From the NCBI GenBank assembly GCA_020638495.1, contig JACKIN010000002.1, positions 310,001 to 374,000 of the forward strand: DNA of 64,000 nt. Direction: 5' to 3'. This document shows, in pieces, positions 53,452 through 62,355 of the stretch. The stretch's first letter is position 1. Each line of letters opens with the position of its first letter. This stretch comes from Geminicoccaceae bacterium (lineage in GTDB: Bacteria; Pseudomonadota; Alphaproteobacteria; Geminicoccales; Geminicoccaceae). Below the pieces are notes generated by a model that had not been told where the DNA came from, did no database searches, and saw only the letters and a program-made list of their open reading frames with translations. The translations under genes were made by a program, and so were the position numbers.

Positions 53452-54333
53452 ATGAGCTGGGTCCGCGAGGCGTACTATCCGAGCTGGCAGCAGAGCCTGA
53501 GGATGGACCGCGAGGTGTTCCGCCAGCAGAGCCCGCACCAGGAGATCCTGATCTTCGACAATGCCGATCTCGGCCGGGTGCTGATGCTCGACGGGCTGGT
53601 GCAGGCGACCGAGCGTGACGAGTTCATCTATCACGAGAGCCTCGTCAATCTCGCCTGGGCGAGCCACCCGGCGGCCCGCCGCGCCCTGGTGATCGGCGGC
53701 GGCGATGGCGGCTGCCTGCGGGAGCTGGTCCGGCACGCCGACCTCGAGGCGATCGATCTGGTGGAGATCGACGCCGCGGTGATCGATGCCAGCCGGCGCC
53801 ATCTGCCCTCCATTCACCGGGGCGCCTTCGACGACCGGCGGGTGCGCACGGTTATCGACGACGGTGCCGCTTTCCTGGAGCGTTCCGGGGAAACCTATGA
53901 TCTCGTCCTGGTCGATGCGCCCGACCCGGTCGGCGCCGGGGCGGCGCTCTTCACCGAGACCTTCTACCGGGCCTGCCGGCGGTGCCTTGGTGCTGCCGGC
54001 GTGCTCGCGGCACAGTTCGGCAACCCGCTGCTCGACGCGGCCGGCCAGGAGCGCTGTGCGGGCCGGCTCGCCATGGCCTTTCCCGCGGTCGCCTTTGCCC
54101 TGGCGCCGGTCGCCACCTATCTCGGCGGCGCCCTCGCCATCGCCCTCGCCGGCGAGCAGCCACCCGTTCGCCGACGTGACCCCGCCCATGCGCTACGCTG
54201 GTATGACGCCGAGCGTCATGACGGGATGCGCCTCCTTGGTGCGGCGCTCGACCCGGTGCCGGGCAGCATACCCTCTTTGCCGGGCCGACCAGCCGGCCCG
54301 GCCCACGCGCTGCCGGCCATGCAGACCCACTAA
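53452..54333 (+). CDS. speE: Spermidine synthase (polyamine aminopropyltransferase)
   Basis: 293 residues. The decarboxylated-SAM site is ALVIGGGDGGCLRELVRH, the polyamine/catalytic loop is YDLVLVDAPDPVGAGAALFT (catalytic Asp in DAPDP), and LMLDGLVQATERDEFIYHES is the substrate-binding lid. It transfers an aminopropyl group to putrescine. speD is not in the window. Length and motifs match SpeE; the C-terminal 25 residues are Pro/Ala-rich. The ATG at 53452 follows AGGGGAATGCGGCG. Confidence 0.94.
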   Translation: MSWVREAYYPSWQQSLRMDREVFRQQSPHQEILIFDNADLGRVLMLDGLVQATERDEFIYHESLVNLAWASHPAARRALVIGGGDGGCLRELVRHADLEAIDLVEIDAAVIDASRRHLPSIHRGAFDDRRVRTVIDDGAAFLERSGETYDLVLVDAPDPVGAGAALFTETFYRACRRCLGAAGVLAAQFGNPLLDAAGQERCAGRLAMAFPAVAFALAPVATYLGGALAIALAGEQPPVRRRDPAHALRWYDAERHDGMRLLGAALDPVPGSIPSLPGRPAGPAHALPAMQTH

Positions 54334-54344
54334 CGGTCAAGTGG

Positions 54345-55202
54345 TCAGAAGCGGGCCACCGCACTCAGCACGAGACGCGCGCCGCAGGCGTCGCTGCCGC
54401 CATAACAGTCGCCGCGGCCGAGATTGGTGTCGGTGTAGTGGAGGCCCAGATCGACGGGCCCGACCGTCGTCGTCAGCCCGATCCCCCAGTCGAGATAGTC
54501 GTCGAGGCCAGCCATGCTGTTGCTTTCGAACCATTGTCGGCCGAGCCTCGCGTCGAGTGTGACGGGCCAGTCGTCGCCGGGCCAGGGCAGGGTCCAGGCG
54601 GCGAGCGCCTCGACATAGTGGGCGCGGCCGACATCGCCCGAATGGTCCGGCGAAAAGATGTAGCCGAGGCCAAGGGAGAGGGCGTCGGTGACGGCGTAGC
54701 CGAGGGCCAAGGGAAACTCGACATAGTCGTAGTCGAGGTCGCTGTCGGCGCCCGGATAGACGATATAGGTGGCGGCGACGTCGACATCGAATCCGCTCTC
54801 GCCGAGCGGTGCGGCGAGCCCGGCCGAGAAGTCGAGCTCGACCCGGGCCTCGCCGCCGTCGTCGAAATCCACGTTCGAGCCCCAGAGGTCGAGATAGCCG
54901 GTGGCCTCCTGGTCGAGCCCGAGATCGAACTCGTAGGTGAGGCCGGCCTGCAGTGCCGGCCGCTCGTCGCTGTTGCTGATGCCGCGGTCGACATAGTCGG
55001 AAACGACGCCGACCTCGCCATAGAGCCAGGTCGACTCGCCCTCCTCCTCCTCCGCCTCTTCGTCCACCTCGTCGATCACCGCTTCGTCGGTCGCCACATC
55101 GGGCGTCTCGCTCCGGCCATCCAGGGGCACGCCCAGGATGCCGAGCAGCGCCAGGAACGGCATCACGACAAAGAGCAGCCTGGCCGGGAGGAGCAGCAGC
55201 AT
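54345..55202 (-). CDS. TorF-family putative outer membrane porin
   Basis: 285 residues. A signal-like hydrophobic N-terminus (LLFVVMPFLALLGILG) is followed by a strongly acidic stretch (DEVDEEAEEEEGE) and then beta-barrel repeats beginning LYGEVGVVSDYVDRGISNSD, the signature of the TIGR02001/TorF family, and ending with Phe (LVLSAVARF). It is an outer-membrane protein of unknown cargo. The acidic linker between signal and barrel is unusual for this family. It converges with speE, 11 bases apart. Confidence 0.85.
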   Translation of the reverse strand: MLLLLPARLLFVVMPFLALLGILGVPLDGRSETPDVATDEAVIDEVDEEAEEEEGESTWLYGEVGVVSDYVDRGISNSDERPALQAGLTYEFDLGLDQEATGYLDLWGSNVDFDDGGEARVELDFSAGLAAPLGESGFDVDVAATYIVYPGADSDLDYDYVEFPLALGYAVTDALSLGLGYIFSPDHSGDVGRAHYVEALAAWTLPWPGDDWPVTLDARLGRQWFESNSMAGLDDYLDWGIGLTTTVGPVDLGLHYTDTNLGRGDCYGGSDACGARLVLSAVARF

Positions 55203-55309
55203 GACGGACAGTCCACTTGGCAGCAGCGTGGACGCTCGTTGTCGCCGACGGATGTTGAGATAGGGTTAACGCGGCCCAAACCATGCGCCGGTGCCGCGCA
55301 ACGGCAGTC

Positions 55310-57106
55310 CTACTTGCCGGCGGCGTAGAGACCCTCGAGCAGCGCGCCGTGCCGCTCGATGATGCGCGGCCGGCGCAGCTTCATGGTCGGGGTCATCATG
55401 CCGTTCTCGACGCTGAACGGCTCGGCCATGATCTCGTACTTGCGGATCCGCTCGATCGCCGAGAGATTGGCGTTGGCCCGCTTGACCGCCTCGCCGATCC
55501 GCTGCCGGAATTCCGGGTCCTGTGCCAGTGCCGCCGGATCCCTGGACTTGCCGGCCTCCCGCCCGAAGGTCTGGACGAAGCCCGGGTCCGGCGTGACCAG
55601 CGCCACCAGATAGGGCTTGCGGTCGCCGTAGATCAGCGCCTGGCCGATTTCCGGCTCGAGCAGCAGGATGCCCTCGACACGTTGCGGCGAGATGTTGTCG
55701 CCGCCCGAGTTGACGATGATGTCCTTCTTGCGATCGGTGATCTTGAGGTAGCCGTGCTCGTCGAGCACGCCGACATCGCCCGTGTGCAGCCAGCCGTCGA
55801 CGACGGTCCGGGCGGTCGCTTCCTCGTCCTTCCAGTAGCCCTTCATGACGTTCGCACCGCGGACCTGGATCTCGCCGTCATCGGCGAAGCGGAGCTCGAC
55901 GCCGCGGACCGGTGGACCGACGGTGTCGTGCCTGGCCCGGCCCGGCACGTTGACGCTGATCACCGGCGCCGCCTCGGTCTGGCCATAGCCCTGCAGCACC
56001 GGCAGGCCGAGGGCCGCGAAGAAGAGTCCGACGTCGTAGTTGAGCGGCGCACCCCCGGAGATCATCGCCTTGAGCCGGCCGCCGAAGCGCTCGTTGACCT
56101 TGGTCCGGACCAGCCGCTCGAGCAGCGCGTCGAACAGGCCGTCTAGCGGACCCAGCCGACCGCCCTGCTCATAGCGCCTGGTGCCGAGTTGGATCGCCTG
56201 CTCGAACAGCCACTTCTGCAGCCCGCCCTGCCGGTTGACGCCGACCAGGATCTTCTGCCGCAACACCTCGTAGAGCCGCGGCACGCAGGTCAGGATGGTG
56301 GGCCGCGCCTCGACGAGGTTGGTCGACAGCGTCTCGACCCCCTCGGCGTAGTAGATCTCCGCACCCAGCGAGATCGGGAAGAACTGCCCTGCCGTGTGCT
56401 CGTAGGAATGCGACAAGGGCAGGAAGGAGAGGAAGATCTCACGGTCGCCGATGCCGAGCTGGCTGAGGAGCTCGTAGGCGCCCTCGAGATTGGCCTGGAT
56501 GTTGCGGTGGGTCTGCATGACCCCCTTGGGCGTCCCGCCCGTGCCCGAGGTGTAGATGAAGCAGGCGACATCGTCGGGCTGGATGGCTGCCGAGCCCGGC
56601 ACGGCGGGCGAGCGCTCGCCCAGTGCCAGCGCGTCGGCCCAGCTCATGGCCGAGACCGGCAGCTCGCCGAATTCGGCGAGCGGCTCGATGAAGAGCAGCG
56701 CCTTCACCGTGGGTGATTCCTTGATTGCCGGGATCAGCCGCTTGGCCAGGCTGCGCCCGGCGCAGACCACCATGCGCGCCTCGGAATGGCCGAGGATGTA
56801 GGCGTGGTCCCGCTCGGTATTGGTCGTGTAGGCCGGCACGGTGATGCCGCCGGCACCCAGGATCGCGAGATCAGCGATGCACCATTCCGGCCGATTCTCG
56901 GCCACCAGCACGACCCGGTCGCCGGGCTCGAGCCCGAGCTGGCGAAAAGCCCGGGCCAGGAGCCCCGCCTCTTCAGCCACCCGGCGCCACGACCACGGCT
57001 GATAGACCCCGTCACGCTTCTGCCAGAGAAAAGGGCTGTCGCCCTCCGCCGCCGCCTGGGCCTCGAACATCGCGAGCAGGTTGTTTTCGGTCCTGAAGGT
57101 CGGCAT
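55310..57106 (-). CDS. Long-chain acyl-CoA synthetase (AMP-binding, FadD15-like)
   Basis: 598 residues. The adenylate-forming motifs are FIYTSGTGGTPKGVMQTHRN (P-loop), VLQGYGQTEAAPVIS (A5), DGWLHTGDVGVLDEHGYLKI (A7) and ITDRKKDIIVNSGGDNISPQ (A8), with a C-terminal catalytic Lys region (MMTPTMKLRRPRII). It activates long-chain fatty acids with ATP and CoA. The ATG at 57106 (MPTFRTENNL) has AGGGAAG before it; ATG 57124 is also possible. It is divergent from the M3 peptidase gene, 149 bases away. Confidence 0.94.
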   Translation of the reverse strand: MPTFRTENNLLAMFEAQAAAEGDSPFLWQKRDGVYQPWSWRRVAEEAGLLARAFRQLGLEPGDRVVLVAENRPEWCIADLAILGAGGITVPAYTTNTERDHAYILGHSEARMVVCAGRSLAKRLIPAIKESPTVKALLFIEPLAEFGELPVSAMSWADALALGERSPAVPGSAAIQPDDVACFIYTSGTGGTPKGVMQTHRNIQANLEGAYELLSQLGIGDREIFLSFLPLSHSYEHTAGQFFPISLGAEIYYAEGVETLSTNLVEARPTILTCVPRLYEVLRQKILVGVNRQGGLQKWLFEQAIQLGTRRYEQGGRLGPLDGLFDALLERLVRTKVNERFGGRLKAMISGGAPLNYDVGLFFAALGLPVLQGYGQTEAAPVISVNVPGRARHDTVGPPVRGVELRFADDGEIQVRGANVMKGYWKDEEATARTVVDGWLHTGDVGVLDEHGYLKITDRKKDIIVNSGGDNISPQRVEGILLLEPEIGQALIYGDRKPYLVALVTPDPGFVQTFGREAGKSRDPAALAQDPEFRQRIGEAVKRANANLSAIERIRKYEIMAEPFSVENGMMTPTMKLRRPRIIERHGALLEGLYAAGK

Positions 57107-57255
57107 CGCTTCCCTGTGCTTCATCCTGATTCGGCAATGGTTTCCTGGCGATTCGGGCCGGCGCGCCGCCACCGCCGCCGCGACCCTTGGTCGGCTCGCT
57201 GGACCTCCACCCCCTGCCACATATATCTGGCATGTCCAGGTTGAAGGGAAGTTCG

Positions 57256-59121
57256 ATGACGAAGGACCAGCGGTTCCAGGCGGCCGCGGACATGGCCAGG
57301 GCCGCGGCGGCGGAGGCGATCGCCCCGCGCTGGGACCTCGGGGACCTGTTCGCCGGCTTCGACGATCCGGCGATCGAGGCGACCCTTCGATCGGCCGCCG
57401 GCGAGGCGAAAGCCGTCGCCGAGGCGCACGCCGGCAGGCTCGGGGAGCTGGATGGCCAGGGGCTCGCCAGCCTGATCGAGCGCTACGAGGTGGTCCAGGA
57501 GCAGCTCGGGCGGGTCTACGCCTTCGCGTCGCTCAGCCATGCCGGCAATCGCGACGACGCCCTGATCGGCCGCTTCTTCCAGGGCGTGCAGGAGCGGGTC
57601 AACGCGATCAACACCGACCTCCTCTTCGTCACCCTCGAGCTCAATCGCCTCGACGACGACGCCCTCGAAGCGAGGATCGAGGCCTCTCCGGCGCTCGCCC
57701 GCTTTCGGCCATGGCTCGCCAATGTGCGCGCCTTTCGCCCGCACCAGCTCTCGGACGAGATCGAGAAGATCCTGCACGAGCGATCGGTCACCGGCCGCAG
57801 CGCCTGGGTGCGCCTCTTCGACGAGAGCATGGCGGCACTGCGCTTCCCGTTCCGGGGCGAGGAGCTGACCAGTGCCGCGATCTTCGACAAGCTCTCGGCC
57901 AAGGACCGCACCGTCCGCCGCGACGCCGCGACCGCCATCAGCGGCGTGCTCGAGAAGAACATCCGCCTCTGTGCCCGGATCACCAACACGCTGGTCAAGG
58001 ACAAGGCGATCGAGGACGGATGGCGCCATTTCGCCCGGCCGATCTCTTCGCGAAACCTCGCCAACCAGGTCGAGGACGAGGTGGTGGATGCCCTGATCTC
58101 GGCCGTGCGCGACGCCTATCCCCGCCTCTCGCACCGCTACTACGCGCTCAAGGCCCGCTGGATGGGCCTCGAGAATCTCGAGTTCTGGGACCGCAACGCG
58201 CCCTTGCCGGAAGACAGCGACCAGCGAAGGAGCTGGGGCGACGCGAAGCTGATCGTGCTCGACGCCTATCGCAGCTTCTCGCCGCGCCTCGCCGACATCG
58301 TCGATCGCTTCTTCGAGAAGAGCTGGATCGACGCCGAGCCGCGTCCCGGCAAGGACAGTGGTGCCTTTTGCCATCCGGCCGTGCCGAGCGTGCATCCCTA
58401 CGTGCTCATGAACTTCCAGGGCCGGGCGCGCGACGTCATGACCCTGGCGCACGAGCTGGGCCATGGCGTCCACCAGACCCTGGCGGCCGACCAGGGCCTG
58501 CTCATGTCCGGCACGCCCCTGACGCTCGCCGAGACCGCCTCGGTCTTCGCCGAGCAGCTCACCTTCCGGGCCCTCCTCGCTCAGGCTAAGAGCCCGGTCG
58601 AGCGCCGGGTGCTGCTCGCCGGCAAGGTCGAGGACATGCTGAACACCGTCGTTCGCCAGATCGCCTTCTGCGAGTTCGAGCGGCGGGTGCACGCCGCGCG
58701 GGCGAAGGCCGAGCTGACGCCGGACGAGCTGGGCGACATCTGGATGGACGTGCAGAAGGAGAGCCTCGGGCCGGCCTTCACCTATCCGGACGAGTACCGG
58801 GCCTACTGGAGCTACATCCCGCACTTCGTCCACGTGCCGTTCTACGTCTACGCCTATGCCTTCGGCGACTGCCTGGTGAACGCCCTCTACGCCCTCTACG
58901 ACAAGGCGCCCGAGGGCTTCGAGCCTCGCTATGTGGAGATGCTCCGCGCCGGCGGCACGCTCCGCCACAAGGAGCTCCTCGCCCCCTTCGGCCTCGATGC
59001 CACCGACCCCGCCTTCTGGAACGGCGGGCTCGCCATCATCGAGGGCTTCATCGCCGAGCTCGAGCAGGAGCTGGACGCAGGCCCTCCGGATGGTGGCAAG
59101 CCGACCGGAGAGACTGCTTGA
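57256..59121 (+). CDS. M3 family oligoendopeptidase (PepF-type)
   Basis: 621 residues. The zinc site is LAHELGHGVHQTLA (HExxH near residue 399), with the third ligand Glu in LAETASVFAEQLTF. The helical N-terminal half (RYEVVQEQLGRVYAFASLSH) matches the M3B/PepF class. It is a cytosolic metallopeptidase that cleaves short peptides. The ATG at 57256 follows GAAGGGA; the earlier ATG at 57232 is weaker. The stop overlaps the start of the ABC1 kinase gene (TTGA). Confidence 0.94.
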   Translation: MTKDQRFQAAADMARAAAAEAIAPRWDLGDLFAGFDDPAIEATLRSAAGEAKAVAEAHAGRLGELDGQGLASLIERYEVVQEQLGRVYAFASLSHAGNRDDALIGRFFQGVQERVNAINTDLLFVTLELNRLDDDALEARIEASPALARFRPWLANVRAFRPHQLSDEIEKILHERSVTGRSAWVRLFDESMAALRFPFRGEELTSAAIFDKLSAKDRTVRRDAATAISGVLEKNIRLCARITNTLVKDKAIEDGWRHFARPISSRNLANQVEDEVVDALISAVRDAYPRLSHRYYALKARWMGLENLEFWDRNAPLPEDSDQRRSWGDAKLIVLDAYRSFSPRLADIVDRFFEKSWIDAEPRPGKDSGAFCHPAVPSVHPYVLMNFQGRARDVMTLAHELGHGVHQTLAADQGLLMSGTPLTLAETASVFAEQLTFRALLAQAKSPVERRVLLAGKVEDMLNTVVRQIAFCEFERRVHAARAKAELTPDELGDIWMDVQKESLGPAFTYPDEYRAYWSYIPHFVHVPFYVYAYAFGDCLVNALYALYDKAPEGFEPRYVEMLRAGGTLRHKELLAPFGLDATDPAFWNGGLAIIEGFIAELEQELDAGPPDGGKPTGETA

Positions 59122-60497
59122 GCGAGCGTCCGACCGGCACCGGCCGGCGCAACAGCGAAAGCTCCATGGGCGGGCGGTTTCGCCGCTACGCCCAGGTCTC
59201 CGGCGCGATGGCCGGCCAGGCGGCGAGGCTCGCCGGGCGTCGCCTCGCCGGCACCACCAGCAGCAGCGCCGACCGGCTGGAGCATGCGTCCGAGCTGCGC
59301 GCGGCGCTCGGCGGGCTCAAGGGCCCGCTCATGAAGGTGGCGCAGATGATGGCCACCATCCCGGAAGCCCTGCCGGCCGAGTACGCGGCCGAGCTCGCCC
59401 AGCTGCAGAGCAACGCGCCGCCCATGGGCAAGCCCTTCGTCCGCCGCCGGATGCGGGCGGAGCTGGGCGAGGACTGGGCGAAGCATTTTCGAGACTTCCC
59501 GCTGGAGCCCGCGGCCGCCGCCTCGCTCGGCCAGGTGCACAAGGTCGTGCTGGCCGACGGGCGGACCGCCGCCTGCAAGCTGCAATACCCGAGCATCGCT
59601 TCTGCCGTGGACGCCGATCTCAGCCAGCTCCGGCTGATCTTCGCCCTCTATCGCCGCTACGACAAGGCGATCAACCCGGACCGCATCTACGAGGAGATCG
59701 CCGCGCGCCTGCACGAGGAGCTCGACTATGTCCGCGAGGCGCGGAACATGGCGGTCTATGCCGAGATCCTCGAAGGCGAGCCGCATGTCCACGTGCCCGA
59801 GGTGATCCGCGAGCTCTCGACCGGCCGGCTGCTCACCATGTCCTGGCTCGAGGGCGTGCGCCTGCTCGACTTCAGGACCGCCGATACCGCCACCCGCAAC
59901 CGCCTGGCGCTCAACATGTTCCGCGCCTGGTACGTGCCGTTCTACGAGTTCGGCGTGATCCATGGCGACCCGCATCTCGGCAACTACACGGTGCGGCCGG
60001 ATCTCGACATCAACCTCCTCGACTTCGGCTGTGTCCGCATCTTCCCGCCGCGCTTCGTCAAAGGGGTGATCGACCTCTTCTGGGCGCTGATGCGCAACGA
60101 CCGCGACCTCGCCGTCGCGGCCTACGAATGCTGGGGCTTCAGCAACCTGACCAACGAGGTCGTCGACGTCCTCAACGAGTGGGCCGTCTTCCTCTACGGT
60201 CCGCTGATGGAGGACCGCGCCCGGCCGATCCACGAGACCAGCAGCGGCCACCAGGGCCGCGAGGTGGCCGGCAAGGTGCACCAGCGGCTGCGCGAGGTCG
60301 GCGGCGTCACCCCGCCGCGCGAGTTCGTCTTCATGGACCGCGCCGCCATCGGCCTCGGCTCGGTCTTCCTCCACCTCCATGCCGAGATCAACTGGCATCA
60401 GATGTTTCTCGGGCTGATCGAGGATTTCGACGTCGACGTTCTGGCGAAGCGGCAGAGGAAGGTGCTGGCCGCGCATGGGCTCGAGCAGCCCGACTGA
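59118..60497 (+). CDS. ABC1/UbiB/AarF family atypical kinase
   Basis: 459 residues, TTG start overlapping the peptidase stop. Features: an Ala-rich loop replacing the usual glycine loop (LEPAAAASLGQVHKV), nucleotide-binding Lys in RTAACKLQYPSI, HGDPHLGNYTVRPD as catalytic loop and NLLDFGCVRIFPP as the DFG motif. The family's KxGQ motif appears as LKGPLMKVAQMMAT, where Ala replaces Gly (KVAQ). No C-terminal membrane helices are seen, so it resembles the soluble ABC1 subgroup rather than UbiB. COQ9 is encoded nearby, hinting at ubiquinone metabolism. Confidence 0.9.
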   Translation: MSERPTGTGRRNSESSMGGRFRRYAQVSGAMAGQAARLAGRRLAGTTSSSADRLEHASELRAALGGLKGPLMKVAQMMATIPEALPAEYAAELAQLQSNAPPMGKPFVRRRMRAELGEDWAKHFRDFPLEPAAAASLGQVHKVVLADGRTAACKLQYPSIASAVDADLSQLRLIFALYRRYDKAINPDRIYEEIAARLHEELDYVREARNMAVYAEILEGEPHVHVPEVIRELSTGRLLTMSWLEGVRLLDFRTADTATRNRLALNMFRAWYVPFYEFGVIHGDPHLGNYTVRPDLDINLLDFGCVRIFPPRFVKGVIDLFWALMRNDRDLAVAAYECWGFSNLTNEVVDVLNEWAVFLYGPLMEDRARPIHETSSGHQGREVAGKVHQRLREVGGVTPPREFVFMDRAAIGLGSVFLHLHAEINWHQMFLGLIEDFDVDVLAKRQRKVLAAHGLEQPD

Positions 60498-60579
60498 TCT
60501 GCGCCGGTCGATGCACGCCGGGCCGGGGCGCAGGCGGCGCATAGCCTCGACCTGTCGGGGGGATTGCCCAGGAATCGAA

Positions 60580-60603
60580 AAGGGCGCCCGACCGGACGCC
60601 CTT
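60580..60603 (-). terminator. Terminator of rpsU
   Basis: On the minus strand AAGGGCG-TCCGGTCGGG-CGCCCTT followed by TTC, 35 bases after the rpsU stop. It may also end the convergent ABC1 kinase transcript. Confidence 0.7.
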
Positions 60604-60638
60604 GTCAATTCCCGAAGTGGGAGCGAGCCGCTTGCGGC

Positions 60639-60845
60639 TCACACCTCGTCGCGTTCGGCCCGCTTGCGCATCAGCTTGCGGTAGCGGCGGATCGCCTCGG
60701 CCTTCTCGCGGGCGCGGCGCTCGGACGGCTTCTCGTAATGCCGCCGCATGCGCATTTCCCGATACAGGCCCTCGCGCTGCATCTTTTTCTTCAGCGCGCG
60801 GAGCGCCTGATCGACATTGTTGTCACGCACCTGAACTTCGACGAT
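60639..60845 (-). CDS. rpsU: 30S ribosomal protein S21 (non-canonical start)
   Basis: The frame encodes VEVQVRDNNVDQALRALKKK, then MQREGLYREMRMRRHYEKPS and ERRAREKAEAIRRYRKLMRK, unmistakable S21. No ATG, GTG or TTG occurs at the expected start: the frame reads GTC-ATC-GTC-GAA just before the conserved residues, with GGGAG 7 bases before the ATC. I place the start at ATC (60845, 68 residues). A GTG at 60830 would remove the first strand; a far upstream ATG would add about 50 unlikely residues. A point change from ATG to ATC, or a sequencing error, would also explain it. Confidence 0.85.
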   Translation of the reverse strand: MVEVQVRDNNVDQALRALKKKMQREGLYREMRMRRHYEKPSERRAREKAEAIRRYRKLMRKRAERDEV

Positions 60846-61041
60846 GACCGTTCTCCCGTGCTGGCTCGCCTTGCCTCCGGTCCCGTTCGGCAGGGCGACA
60901 AAAGGGGTTCCCTCCCCAGAGGGCGGAGCCGGTGGATAACCCAGATCGGCCGGCCGGGCAAGGGGGTGCCGCAGCGCGCCGGGACAGGGCATTTCGCCCT
61001 GACACCCTTTTCGCCGGCCCCGGCACCCTTACCTATTCCGC

Positions 61042-61620
61042 ATGACGCTGCGCAAGATCGCCCTCCTCGGCCACCCCGTCCTGCTCGAGCCCGCCCGCCC
61101 GGTGGCGGACCCGGAAGATGCCGAAGTGCGGGCGCTGGTCCGTGACATGACCGAGACCCTGGCCGATTCGAGGGGGCTCGGCCTTGCCGCCCCGCAGGTC
61201 TACAATGGGCTCCGGGTGCTCCTGGCACTGGAGCCCGGCGGGGACGAGGTCGACCGCCTGGCGGAGCCGCTCGTCCTGATCAACCCGGTGCTGACGCCGC
61301 TCGACGACCGCCGAGAGGCGGCCTTCGAGGGCTGCCTCTCGATCCCGGGCCTGCGCGGCCTCGTGCCGCGCCATCACAGCGTCGGCCTCGCCGCCCTCGA
61401 CGCAGAGGGGCGGCCGGTCGAGCGCGAGGCCAAGGGGCTCTTCGCCCGCATCCTGCAGCACGAGGTCGATCACCTGGACGGGGTCCTTTATCTCGATCGC
61501 CTGACGTCGCCCCGCCATCTCGCCTTCGACAGCGAGCTGGCGCGGCTGAGCGCCTATCTCGACGAACATGCGGTGGCGGGTCGGCCGCTGGCCGAATCCC
61601 GCCCGAGGAGTGATTCATGA
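61042..61620 (+). CDS. def: Peptide deformylase
   Basis: 192 residues. The three motifs are present: GLGLAAPQV (motif 1), AAFEGCLSIPGLRG (EGCLS motif 2 with metal Cys) and LQHEVDHLDGVLY (HExxH motif 3). It removes the formyl group from nascent proteins using Fe2+. No fmt partner is adjacent. The stop overlaps the COQ9 gene as ATGA. Confidence 0.96.
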   Translation: MTLRKIALLGHPVLLEPARPVADPEDAEVRALVRDMTETLADSRGLGLAAPQVYNGLRVLLALEPGGDEVDRLAEPLVLINPVLTPLDDRREAAFEGCLSIPGLRGLVPRHHSVGLAALDAEGRPVEREAKGLFARILQHEVDHLDGVLYLDRLTSPRHLAFDSELARLSAYLDEHAVAGRPLAESRPRSDS

Positions 61621-62348
61621 CCGAGCCCGCCAGAGACGAGCCGACGGGCGGCAAGCCAGCGAGCGACGCGATTGACGACGACGCCGTCGCCGGCCGGGTG
61701 GCCGAGAAGGACGCAATCCTCGAGGCGGCGCTCGGCCATGCCGCCTTCGACGGCTGGAGCCGCCGCACGCTGCTCCAGGCGGCGAGCGAAGTCGGGATCG
61801 ACAAGGCAACGGCGCGCCGCCTCTTTCCCCAAGGCGGCGACAGCCTGCTCGCCTGGCTCGACGACTGGGCCGACCGGAAGATGCTCGAGGCCGCCGAACC
61901 TGCGGGACTCGCCACCCTGCCGGTCCGCCAGCGCATCGCCACGCTGATCCGCTGCCGCCTCGAGGTGCTGGGCGAGCACAAGGAAGCGCTGCGGCGGGCC
62001 GCCGTGGCGCGCGGCACGCCCCGCAATCTCGTCGGCGGCGGTCGCGCCTTCTGGCGCACGCTGGACCGCATCTGGGAAGCCGCCGGTTTCGGGGCCAACG
62101 GCGGGAGCCGCGGTTTCAGCTACTACAGCCGAAGGACAACGCTCGGCGCGGTCCTCACCTCGACCTTCCTCTACTGGCTCGAGGACCATTCGACGGGCCA
62201 TGCCGAGACCTGGGCCTTCCTCGACCGGCGGATCGAGAACGTGATGCAGTTCGGCAAGCTCACGGGCAGGCTCCAGGGCTTCCTCGACAACCTGCCGGGG
62301 GCCACTTTCCTGCGCCGGGCGCAGCGCCACCGGACGGGCACCCGGTAG
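61617..62348 (+). CDS. COQ9 family protein (ubiquinone biosynthesis)
   Basis: 243 residues. The TetR-like first half (DGWSRRTLLQAASEVGIDKA, then TARRLFPQGGDSLLAWLDDW) is followed by the COQ9 domain (YYSRRTTLGAVLTSTFLYWL), the lipid-binding part, and DRRIENVMQFGKLTGRLQG. COQ9 presents ubiquinone precursors to COQ7/UbiF-type hydroxylases. The pairing with def by ATGA overlap means translational coupling. It converges with flgH, 7 bases apart. The family occurs in mitochondria and alphaproteobacteria. Confidence 0.92.
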   Translation: MTEPARDEPTGGKPASDAIDDDAVAGRVAEKDAILEAALGHAAFDGWSRRTLLQAASEVGIDKATARRLFPQGGDSLLAWLDDWADRKMLEAAEPAGLATLPVRQRIATLIRCRLEVLGEHKEALRRAAVARGTPRNLVGGGRAFWRTLDRIWEAAGFGANGGSRGFSYYSRRTTLGAVLTSTFLYWLEDHSTGHAETWAFLDRRIENVMQFGKLTGRLQGFLDNLPGATFLRRAQRHRTGTR

Positions 62349-62355
62349 AGGCCGG

